DNA from: CAIYYO01 sp049299895
Lineage (GTDB): Archaea; Altiarchaeota; Altiarchaeia; IMC4; QMZM01
Direction of reading: 5' to 3'
DNA length: 64,000 nucleotides
Assembly: GCA_049299895.1 (NCBI GenBank)
Contig: JBAQYF010000021.1
Span: 62,001 to 126,000, forward strand
Of the stretch, positions 9,201 to 17,200 are shown piece after piece (position 1 is the stretch's first letter; each line of letters starts with the position of its first letter). A program made the position numbers and the translations under genes. The notes below the pieces were generated by a model. It searched no databases, had not been told where the DNA came from, and saw nothing but the letters and a program-made list of their open reading frames with translations.

Positions 9201-11092
9201 TCCCTTCAATTGAAGAAACCGAAGAGTTCAACAAAAAGCTGCTTGGATCAGACAATCAGTCCGCCGAACGCATTGCTTCCGCCTCGGAGCTTTCCAGGAA
9301 CGGCATAGCGATTACAGACGAGAACGTTCTTTTGCCTGCCGAAGAGATATCCTACCGTGCGTCAATCCTCAAGAAGTACGGGGTCGTCCCTGACGCGGAA
9401 AACATCCTCTGGGAATATGTCAGAAAAGGGCTTGATGTAGAACGCAAAGGCGGAGAACACGATTATTCCTTCCGGCAGGAGAACCTTGAATATCTTCAGG
9501 CGGATTTTGCCGATAATCAGAACAACGGAATTGACTGGGCCGTCAAGGCCGGCAGGGCTGATGTCATACGTTTGGCGCAATTCATTCAATATCTTGAGCC
9601 TCGTCAGAGGGAATACGTAGTAATGCAGTCCGCAAGGGCTTTGAAGAATGGCGGAGTCATCGTGTTCGCCGGAGAGGATTCCGAGGTTTACAAAAAGGTG
9701 GAAATAGACGGAAGGAGGTATATTGTTGCCCTAGGAAATCTCGACGAAAAAGGGAATCTGGTAACAGGTAAATACAAGCAGGGACTATTCCAGGACCTCG
9801 GTTTCTCCGGAACGATGTGCCTGCGCGTGTCGGAGAACGGATTGATGCCTGTGAGTGTGAGTTCAGAGATACTGAATCAGGCCGAAACGATCATAAGAGA
9901 GCCGTCAGTAATCGGAAAAGAAAATGTTTTCAACTTAAAGGATAACGCGAGTATTAATTCATTCACAGCTTCGGCTGGAAAATCCCTTGTAACTGTTACC
10001 GATTCCGTCCTGGGCATGAAGGATATCCCGGAACGCAAAATATCGCTTGCTATGGGCGAAGGAAGCTGCTTCGACCGCCCCGAGTCCGGCGATACGGTCA
10101 TCTATGTGAACGAAGTGAAATTAGACCAGGCAAAGGCCGCTCTCGAAAAGATGAAACAAATGGGCTATTCTATGGACGGCGTGACCCCCGCATTGATGAA
10201 GGAAATGCTCGAACTGGACATGTACGCCCACGAGAACGTTCACGGACGACTCAGGGCCCTGTCCAATTCGCAAGCCGTTCCCATCGATCATAAGTTCCTG
10301 ACCTGGCGTGATGCGAATAGTGAAGAGCCTATAATCGTACCGGCCGGGGAGTTGAAGGATTACTCATTGGAGCAGTTGAAGCGTAATGACTTGTCTTATG
10401 AACAGCGGGTTTTCTTTGAGAATCTGCCGAAATACCAGATACTGACAGGAGTAGATACCTTATCCGAAGGACTGGCTTTTTACGGCTCGGTCAAAGTGCT
10501 GGCGGGATATGCATCAGAGCAGTTGAAGCGTAATGACTTGTCTTATGAACAGCAGGTTTTCTTTGAGAATCTGCCCTACGTAGCCGAGTGCTTTGACATA
10601 CTGCGTTCGGCTCTTTCTCTGGAGCACAGCGCGCAGTACCAGAACGAGACCGAGGATGTGAAAAAGGAACTGGATTCCGGCTTAAGTCTTGCGCAAATCG
10701 TTGTAAACAGACTGAAGGACCCGGATGATCCTGTCGTTCGTACCAGGATTACTGCGGACGATCTTGTTCCAGTAGTCACTGTAGAAGAATTCGACGAAAC
10801 TGGGAATTCCCTTATAGATGGCCTTACCTCCTGGGAAGAACGCAGAAAAGACTTCCCCGAAGGAGCACTATCCAAGATGCTGACAACGATCGCCTACGGC
10901 AGGGACGTCGTATCAGCGGATGCCGGCTACGTATCAAGGTTCATTATCCAGAATCCCGACGGATCGTATGATCTGCGCACGGGCGCAGACTGCTTCCTGA
11001 TCGAGTTATGCAAGGCCTATTCCTGCGAGGACGAGTTAATGGAGCTTATGTTCCAAAAGGTGCCCAAGGCCAGGAGCGGCCTGGAAGAGTAA
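236..11092 (+). CDS. Giant multidomain protein 1 (3618 aa): Cys-His-Asn transglutaminase-like, TPR-like, winged-helix and zincin-like modules
   Basis: This is a single open frame of 3618 codons with no evident signal peptide or membrane segment, so it is probably cytosolic. Module A (about residues 130-396) is transglutaminase/SirB1-like, with C174, H200 and N215, followed by TPR-like helices. Winged-helix-like segments lie near 1376-1462, 1542-1602, 1831-1886 and 1939-1989. Module B (about 2046-2295) repeats the triad as C2162, H2188 and N2203 with identical spacing. A fragment around 3082-3149 resembles the last strands of a class I methyltransferase. HENVH at 3332-3336, with a possible third ligand E3411, resembles a gluzincin site. 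The next gene is a still larger relative behind the same type of promoter. I know no named family of this architecture. Asn in place of the transglutaminase Asp recalls papain, so the modules could be active proteases or deamidases, or only binding folds. Confidence 0.9.
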   Translation: MDKPPCGLDNGKKGAAKRPKVAGAIEDIILGSASRTARLFPGISLRIAGTEFFKKLFAKEPFEDGHRSGPGAYENSASKRDINHDEKFLLTLSRFQDCCMRDQSMNKLLSEEGCDPKNLIDPSSYKTYRAEHALASRLMEWLSTDENGMERMGLVYDVEAFSSYETLETGRASCWSLSSLYKELCDAIGIPAGYLVSFNHVSNRLTLDGKEYYVNVTSQQMVPLDDAEKSGYAKLHKVPDDYVEYAVDLRRYRRDRDLQKGSECLAGIPKEYLEDLPENLLLRYAAANFYILQAENEPAGKKAAELFVKGMRHYQSIVEYYEDTGTVKAKRDAAAGSLERYTEAPDIWICEGDNACKRGWLEEAIEKYDNAIAASRVLGLTEKEEKAKKRKAELLINHAPAGRTTADTSNVAVHLDDAPSYRQTYMRITPEKLLESVRAGEKEVDSIVSLAKNRREEIFTAIDKIRGDKEFTIFLETDEGKAVEKSWSLEIENRMGRACIDAYLADEVPDESKIEQAAAFLYAAKNIDSSDTETLKNEAILELLLGMPQSVEEKAYSAKRLKAAANELMGLKRYSDAGSYLKKYLELYPTSKTAKFELLMCEKHLGKKTKNIFSEKKKKGKKIIADEGNKRITIKAGSSVQAFRIPGAGVVSRVIDENARFLKSLKSDNVSQVIERNDSIFLFSKDISREHAGYNRLSGYMLSQGVDLCCYAQASEGEGLDGRRITLVENMRAPRHIIYKKDGKWKTVTLEYSSRAESWKIEESDARESDLENAQEEYDLAGRDEYGGLSLVPTKGYENRTRKKFKPNMLVHSQTPRRKKIPDMSFFLEKRIEHYCLIKQGTYSDPALKYYMHSSKALTGKTIDEHAHERRRAGKTEKIKETAVNAILAASEYAGGNTPEQIARSITDGILKEIGDDPVRRAAVKPLLGILEAHYKKIVKAEKAAERIALAEKYVWAAKKILWLLSVGVKTGPVQGYLNSVALCHPGSFAEYKEDNTLSDRFHEAYALEKKKKTRMLTEKGEINELIKNLKTEKKAIVANEGYRNRGITGKINPKDLNRDTGPLKGTDYLEKMFPRGLQARADALFEQKKSIISKGKTIAAQTVDVSSEAKGWIEELSATALSLYDADLPDEAARVTGILAEAYDTEIVRRCKPSYLINVSKLYCAAYERAAFSYDERTGVFYVAEAIKLREALDHYVFPEDVRTKHMNPKVWDSIRMPLTKLAERLEDTGLNPSYIKSIAQEARPYDITEDKSIENEYFPLNVLKSSKGVILPLEASEKIVSWSQENKIELQRDADGKTVAIRMKDLRRYEREHPETWDLILMPNGQFERIPPRIKLSKEEVAQHNVRLNLPFNKDLLKESLNKLEPSIKPPADNKQADAVAVLLNAVYSNKDMWKGGEVKSEDASYTLEILYNKTGPPVFPKGVNNKTQKHRYFLEHVLKPLIKAGVVAYKDKRYYIPGAKEKEIVERAVEIKKERRDNILPDAGISRNGPVYTSRLKTSELESTNDGLPIISSRHLKAYRECFGDISALSRMDSLIPRAMVYSIALLEDGSFTTTEMTGLIGLSKNTSISPHLAILKRNGYLTFSSGKYSKTQKFTVLSDKFLHKIGQVHVSATQKGRNKNMPDARDRGITIRLPDERAGRAESLFESYDPGKIDEAEELVLSLTSSLSEPASFIAAANLYRSLIYLSDDWFGPRSDYYASVACSLSDALFTRAEELSSDKEASQKDRIRIVAKLSDLSKEAADKGISEAAETLNEIMETLAVSLEPRQRKPLDTAEKYLEKERRPVPALDTSVKIKLFLDYQNTRKQALEKLTGKLEEACGEKLNQEPALCFMEMIAGSGSMEILKEKTGLGERAINAALKPLLAGGLIVNRGGYLATPSGIRFTETALFGTGPETVPLRMHADGIILPVQYEGAYQDVFSDVSDLLKLGGALGKNLVFCLATDPADRFDLGYAVKLLGRGKNRASVSHILVNLSKGGYIRITGETHKTYEKTEKFKALAEKFRSKTTGLDETNAGNGKKTGFSGNLEDIKFSQDDLRLEDLGVKDKFDSDYAVFKRFCSDNGVDIMSFNESQVESIWSGNLESLSAGLSEQITKFQKSCADYGLDVNTLDSGAKADLLKLALILVWVDQNAKWPAAFSYDKYIFCIKDFVVGHKGNCMAFALYLAGLAERAGLNLGFYSSSAHTFNRIKLGNQDYLVNATALYKKLIHGGKLSGELIYNDVAPVNMDMVIRHLLLLYYGREYKFDKATKEVKALLEKYPGKDSLAYICALIDDFYAHYGMDPVAKKLRENIPKLLHYGIEETGSGLGGTYLKKIIALTDSVEFPKLPGNPSTGKKSPSISRLVSEEEMPFYASGEDDSRRRVSGIIVQASSRRVERLYENGVYASLDRWFSWNPPLLAAAQEEIFAREDIPYVMLHVFDYVHMQSPGTVKALFAHMDDIDKAPAGKGSGRIAAFQSALYVFANICRNGAVPLNEVDGLLRKMFEAGSPGDYLNWVKDVLVPVLEAFLRSRSYPVPGTWSGVLIHCLAAFPGENAYSVSRESEIETIYSILRRLGADEAPSDAKTAPGFLLGLCYAATLKTEPAEVLEKIPAGMHLKHSFTYSPNKEKDISPWSGAEYVEGAGQCCGNIFGLPAELSHYSGEVLNPYYISPEAENELTDSIGFSIISRSPLVNRYNPSWEYVPSIYEYGESLLREAKEDTSVRKRLCDVMKIDETGIISEDLSSKLSPSGVYNIGFVMCRDEESVSLLGAETLKKKEKAELCQEYFGRAEMDNIAGAKQSSSRGLFLLSSQELAPYDDLVDYDGHLLTERLALDYSIQIMVSAKAAGATPDILEYVSQQAKKKLLERTRLLRYGKTLFSLDLGLGVREDSILDVSEKGFTDMGLACPKSLTMIGETPKMMVYAAGYHDASGGGKYVICMPKTGEKLLVFDGNVNWQDAVDEIKKIDKDCMMRIIDRLKESGKIKQGMPSERTLSVEEVDHMLNGFPSIEETEEFNKKLLGSDNQSAERIASASELSRNGIAITDENVLLPAEEISYRASILKKYGVVPDAENILWEYVRKGLDVERKGGEHDYSFRQENLEYLQADFADNQNNGIDWAVKAGRADVIRLAQFIQYLEPRQREYVVMQSARALKNGGVIVFAGEDSEVYKKVEIDGRRYIVALGNLDEKGNLVTGKYKQGLFQDLGFSGTMCLRVSENGLMPVSVSSEILNQAETIIREPSVIGKENVFNLKDNASINSFTASAGKSLVTVTDSVLGMKDIPERKISLAMGEGSCFDRPESGDTVIYVNEVKLDQAKAALEKMKQMGYSMDGVTPALMKEMLELDMYAHENVHGRLRALSNSQAVPIDHKFLTWRDANSEEPIIVPAGELKDYSLEQLKRNDLSYEQRVFFENLPKYQILTGVDTLSEGLAFYGSVKVLAGYASEQLKRNDLSYEQQVFFENLPYVAECFDILRSALSLEHSAQYQNETEDVKKELDSGLSLAQIVVNRLKDPDDPVVRTRITADDLVPVVTVEEFDETGNSLIDGLTSWEERRKDFPEGALSKMLTTIAYGRDVVSADAGYVSRFIIQNPDGSYDLRTGADCFLIELCKAYSCEDELMELMFQKVPKARSGLEE
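10370..10428 (+). repeat. 59-bp in-frame direct repeat, copy 1, inside giant gene 1
   Basis: The segment encodes EQLKRNDLSYEQRVFFENLP. It matches 10517-10575 at all but one base (CGG against CAG, Arg to Gln). The copies are 147 bp apart, exactly 49 codons, and flank the putative third zinc ligand of the metallopeptidase-like segment. Near-identity at the DNA level indicates a recent duplication or gene conversion. Confidence 0.9.
10517..10575 (+). repeat. 59-bp in-frame direct repeat, copy 2, inside giant gene 1
   Basis: This is the second copy of the repeat at 10370-10428, encoding EQLKRNDLSYEQQVFFENLP in the same reading frame. The duplication adds 49 residues to the region after the HENVH motif without breaking the frame. 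Confidence 0.9.
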
Positions 11093-11098
11093 TTACAT

Positions 11099-11120
11099 TC
11101 TTTTTTTGGATTTTCTGTTT
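11099..11120 (+). terminator. T-rich tract after giant gene 1
   Basis: A run of T residues begins 7 bases after the TAA stop of giant gene 1 and continues as a T-rich stretch. Archaeal transcription commonly ends on such tracts without a hairpin. It lies just upstream of the promoter for giant gene 2. Confidence 0.45.
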
Positions 11121-11196
11121 TTGAACTATCTTCTTTATATAAACATAAATATCATACAATATTTAAGTATTCTCTCCCAGATAATAATACTGTTGA
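11121..11196 (+). repeat. Promoter-bearing intergenic repeat, copy 2
   Basis: This copy aligns gaplessly to 132-207, with about 62 of 76 positions identical by eye. Its TATA-like box is at 11135-11142. The start codon of giant gene 2 lies about 100 nt further on, so a leader of 70-80 nt is expected. An AGGGATGG sequence 6-13 nt before the ATG could act as a weak ribosome binding site. Confidence 0.75.
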
Positions 11197-11243
11197 ACGA
11201 TGTTCTTATCCGAGGCCGCATAGTTCCTCAGGGATGGTCTTAG

Positions 11244-14200
11244 ATGAACAGCCCGCCGAACAAGAAAAACAGAGATGCAGAGACGAATAAAAGAAGCGGA
11301 CACATAGCGGGAGCCCCGGACGGTAATACTGATTCTATCGATGCACAGGAAAGACTACCTAATGTCGGCCGGATGATCCCGGGGATCGCTGACAAGTTCA
11401 CCGGGACCCGGATTATGAGTGTTCTGAAGAACAAGCTATTTCGCACGGGCCCTGTTGAAGAAGAACCCGCAAATGCCGGCAAAGACAAAGGATCAGAGAC
11501 AAAACAGGAAGAAGTACATGCAGGCTCAACCCGTGAAAAGACAGGTTCACTTTTACCTTACAATGACCAACTGACCGCAATACCCAAAGAGGATGATACG
11601 AAGAACCATGCTTCCAAATGGGAGATCAATCCAAAACCCTACGCTGTTTTAAGTGCAATATCCTCAAACCCATCAGGAATAACGCAGGATGATCTGCTGA
11701 AAGATGAGCGGATCAATAAACTCTGGAAAGGCGATGCTGATGGGATGCATAAAGGAGTCGATGCCGTACTAAGAATACTCCAAGGGCGCGGTATCAAGAA
11801 TGTCACGTGGGTCGCAAAGAAAGGAAACAAATACCAGTTAACAAATCAGGGGAAGCGTGAATTACCGAATGTAACTGGCAAAAAAGAGACAACGCAGAAA
11901 AAGTCCGCCTCCTCGGAAACGTTGGAACGCATACATAAAGACGATACCAATTCGCGCATGACATTACCCGGTATCGCGCATGAATCAGGATCTCAAACGG
12001 CAGGTCAGCCCCAATATTCCAGGACACAGATGCGGGAAGACCTCGGCGTCACCTTTTCGGACATCGATTATGTCTATGACCTATTCATAATCGATTATGC
12101 GAAGGCCGGCGTGGATGTCGATTCCTTTTCTCCGATGGAGAAAGCAGGGAAGCTTGCGGAATGGTTTACTCTAAAGGAATTCAACCGGTTCACATTCGAC
12201 GAGAAAGGGATCCATCCCCGGGAAGCAATCGATGCCCTTAGAAAAACAGAGAAAAACAAGGCCAACGGGAAAGAGAGCGGACCCGTAAAGGTGAGCTGCT
12301 TTGGCCTAGTCCCGATATATGCATGGATATGCCGCGAGAAGATAGGAATCGACGCCGGCATAAGGAAGACCGAAAATCACCTGTTCGCATGGGCCGGAGA
12401 AAAGGACAAATGGTTCGAGCTGTTCAGGGGAGACGCAGGCGGAAGAATGCTCGAAGAGTCGGACGTGAAAGGAGGGATGTTCCAGGAGAACGATCCGATA
12501 GAAGATTACAGGGTCTTTGACGAGATAATGCTCAGGCAGAACATGAAGAACGGGAACTACGATGAGGCCGAGAAATACGCCCGAAGGATAGTGGACGAAT
12601 GCGATCGCAGGACCGGGAAGAACGGTTACTCCAAGAGACGGCGATACGGTTATTACAGGCTTGTCGGCGACTACTACACCCTATGGGCCCAGAAGGAATC
12701 CGTAGAGTCCGGCGTGCCGATGGAAGGATCAAAGAGCATAGGGTCTGCCGTGGAATCCTATTCAAAGATGCTCGGCCTGAAGCTTGACGAGGGATACAGG
12801 ATAGTAAACAATAAGGTTACTGCGTCGGCAAAAGGCATAAAGGGAGGAGGCCAGTTCGTGCCTGTCGAATGGATGGACAAATGGGTGGAATCCCTTTACA
12901 TGACGCCCCGCCAGGTCAAAAGAGCATTGGAGAGGCTCGACGACAAAACTAACGGAGAAATATATTTTAACCGGCTGCTTTCCCTGAGAAGGATCAATCC
13001 CGGCAGGTTCAACGAGATCCTCGCGGAAGTGGAGTCCAAACAGAAGAACAGGGACGTAGTAGACATTTTCCAAAAGAAATTAACGTCCCGGGAAGAGGAA
13101 TCTGTTCCGCTCGATAGCGCCGGGACGGATTATGCACTGCCATCAAAAGACATAGCAAAAATAGGAGATAATGCATTTTCAGGGGTGGAAGAGAGTTTTT
13201 CCGGGACAGGAAGCAGGCTTGCAGCAGCAACTATCGCAAAGGAATTAAAAGAATTATTACCTGGAACCCGGATCGAAGGTTTTGAAGTGGAGGAAGTCAC
13301 GGGAGAATATTTGGGCATTCCTGTTTCGATCGGCTTGTCAGGCCGCAAAATACTAATCAGGCATAATCCTAAGCCGGGTGATGAACCGGCTCCCGGAGAC
13401 GCGAAAGAAGCTCTGATAGCCGCGATTAATATGGTGCGGGTGTCCGAGCATATCAGAAAGGAATTTCCGGATATGGGCGAACGCGCTGATTTGCTTGCGG
13501 AAAGAACGGTGAGTAATTTTGTTCCGCTGGGCAAGACCGGGGATGAGACAACCTGTGCATGCTTTCTGGGAGTCGGAAAAGACATGGTCAGCGAGTTTGA
13601 CAACTCGGTTTTGTCCCAAGTCGTAAATATTTCAGGAATGCCAGGATCCCTGTTTTTGATGGTTAAAGTAATCGGGGGGAATATCTCTGGAATAAAGATC
13701 CTAAAATGCGTGGGCGGCGCAGAAATTGGGGCTCTTGAGAATGAATTCCCATCCGGCATAGACCCTCTGGCATATGGTCTCATGGGTTCCCAGTTCATCT
13801 GGGCTCAAAACTACGAAGCGTCCCTCAGGTTCTTTGACAAAACTCTCTTGCTCGTTCCAAACGAGTGCAGCACCCTCCTGAACCGCTCAAAAGTGCGCTC
13901 TTGCCTGGGACGCTTCGAAGAGGCATTGTCCGATGTAGACGCTTATTTCAAGTATGCAAAAGACGGTGCCTGGGAAGCTGAAGCATACAACGTCAGGGCG
14001 GATATCTACTTAGAACAGGAAAAATTAGAACCAGCCCGGGCGGCTGCAGAAAAAGCCATATCCGCAGATCCCCTGTTCACCACTGCATGGGTCACAATGG
14101 GGCAGATAGCATACGCCGGGGGAAGCATGGATGAAGCGCTTATGATGGCTGAAGCCTCGCTGGACGGGTACGTTGACGGCTGCGAAGCATACATACTGTG

Positions 14201-17200
14201 GGACTGCGCTTACCGGAAGCTTAAGGAAGACGGGAAGACGATATTAGAACTGCTTAAAGCCGCCGAAAACCCGGACGACGACGCAGGCAAGATGGTACTA
14301 AACCACAAGGCAAACATCCTTATGCTGTCCGGCCAGACCGATAAAGCAGCGGAAACAGCAGATAAAGCGATAAACGCCGGAGGCGCGGCTCTCGCGTCGC
14401 CTCATGTCACAAAGGGGAGGATATATTATGAATCGGGTCTCTTCGAAAAAGCCCTGGACGAAGCAGACAAGGCACTTGCGATCAATTCCAAAAGGATAGA
14501 TGCCCTCATCCTAAAAAGCAGCGCGCTCTCTGCCCTTGGCAGATTCGGGGAGGCCCAAAAATGCGTACTGGAACTATATGAGAAGTACCCCGGGATCAAA
14601 GAGTATATCGGAAAAGAGGATGCAGAAGAAAGGCTGCCCCGGGGGGCCAGAGCCCCGGTTCCAGTCAATGCATCGAATCCCCTGACTGCTAACGGTAAAA
14701 GAAGCCAGGGTTCCAGGATAAGGACCTCCGGCAATGGATACGTCGTTTACGCTGGATCAAATGATCCCGAACATGACCATAAACCCCCTCTTGCCGATGC
14801 TTTTTCAGAGATGCGCAACTGGATCAACCCGCAGGGAGAAAAGAAAAAGCATATAGACGACGGCGTTACCGGGCAGGCTCCAGAGGAACGGCCTAAGGCA
14901 AAAGAAGAAATAGAAGATGCGCGTCTTATAACGTCATCGGGCAGACAGCCCTCTGAAAGAACTCTCATCGAAGAGATGCTCCGCGTCGATCCAAAGGAAG
15001 CGCAAGACGCCTATGACAGGTTCATAAAGGAATCCGGGATAGACCTTTCTACTGCCAGCCGAGAGGAGAAGCTTGATAAACTGCTTCAATGGGTCGCTCC
15101 AAAGAGGGCTGCGGGCGCATCGGGCGGAGACATTGTTTACGGGGCTGAACACCTCTGCGTAAGAGATCTCCTGAAGACTGATATGGGTGACTGCTTTGCG
15201 TTGTCGACGTTGTACAAGATGCTGGCCCGCCGGATGGGTCTGGAAGTGGATTACGTCGCAGCATACAATCATGTATTCATTCAAGCGGTATATGACGGAG
15301 AAAAATACGTCCTGAATTCCGTGTCGGGACAGAAAGTACGCTTGGAGGATGCTGAAAAAAGCGATGATACGGATTTCCACCTGCTCAATAAAGCGGATGA
15401 AGAGCTTGTCGGATACTCGACGATACTGCGCCACTATATCCAGAAGGGGGAATTAGAAAAAGGACTTGAAACAGTCAAGAGGATACCCGGACGATACCTG
15501 GAAAAGGATAATCCGGAGAACCAATTATTGAATTACGCCCTTGGAAATTTATACCAGGCCCTGGCGGAAAGCGACATAAAAGCCAAAGAAAACTCAGAAA
15601 AAGCGTTAGAACGCTTTGATGCGATAATAGCGTTCTACCCAGACGCAAAAAGGGTCTGGTACAAGAGGGGAAATGCCTTCCTGGAAGGAAAATATTACCT
15701 GGATGCCATTCAATCATACAAGGCCGCAGAACGACTGGGATTAAACGACTATGAATTCTGGATCAAACTGGGCAGGACGCTTTTCCTCTGGGAAAACAAT
15801 AACGAAGCCCTTGAATGCATTGAAAAAGCAATAGACCTCGATCCTGTGGATCCTATGGCATACGGCCTGAAAGGGAGAGTTCTTGCCAGTATGTACCGGT
15901 CAGATGAAGCATCCGCCTGCTATGCAAAGGCAAGGGAATTAACAAGAAACGGCGAAACAACGCCTTTTGACAGAGACACCCGGGGAGGAGATGTCCCTCC
16001 ATTAGAATTGACAAGACTCAAACACATGTCAGAGAGGATGATTGCAGGAGACGTTATCAACTTGGACGAGGGATTATCCGAAGGACTCCTGAGAACCATA
16101 AATCTGCAACCAATTGACGAGAGCGATGCGCGCTACCGGGCAAATTATGAAGAGCAGAAAAAACAAGCAGCCAGAGAAGCGCTTTGGATAGTGTATAAAG
16201 TGTTGGAAACTGAGACACAGGGAACGTCTCTGGCATCTCTTAACGATGCATTGTCCAGGCTGGAAACCCAAGGAATCGACGCGGCTCAAATAAAAGGCAT
16301 TCTATCATCAAACGGAATAAACCTGGATGCCGGGAAAATTAGCAGCCTCGATGAACTGACGGAAGCATTTATCCGCTCTGATCCCAGCAACGTTCCTGCA
16401 TCCTTCGCAACTCTGATGAACCGGATAGCGGCGCTCTATGGCAAAAAGGATCGATCGAAGGCCGGAAAAGCGCTCACTGAAGCGTTGGATGCCTGCTTTT
16501 ATAATGCTTCTGCCTGGACTGACGTAGTAAGGCAAAAAGCGGCAGGCCCGGTCAGGGAGATGTTATCCGAGCATGAGCGTCTGCATATCCCGCAATCGGC
16601 TTTGAATAATCTCCTTGAGGCATACGAGATGCTCTCGGAACTAAGCTTAGGGCAGTTTACGCTCCTGGAAGGAAAAAGCATAAAAGACGTTTCATGCGTA
16701 GAGATGTCCGGCCTGGTATCCCGGCTGGCAGAAACGGACGGGGCTGCAAAGAACATCCTGCGCAGATGCTTCCTTGAAGACCCCCTGAGAACCTGGAGGA
16801 TGGCCGCAGATGCGGTTTTGGATGCGGATGATATGTATTTTGGGAAAGATGTTTCTCTGGCTTTGGGGAGTCTAGTAAAACAAGCAGACTACAGGGATGA
16901 ACTAGCCGGGAACTCATTAAAGATATGGTGCAGGATCCTTGCGGCTTCAGACAAACCCGAGGAACTGGAGGAAGCCATCCATCCGGGGCTATGCATCGTG
17001 CCTAAACTGTATGAGTCGCATAGAGACAGGGATGCGGAGCGCCTGATTTATTCGGCGAAGAAATGCGGCACAAACAGGATATATCCCCTGATAAAAGCAG
17101 GTGCCGGAGAATTGAAAGAAATAGGGAGAAACCCGGGGGACTTTTTCTCAAAAGAAAAATACGACGGGATAAAGGCAGCAGGTTTATCTTCCGAGTACTA

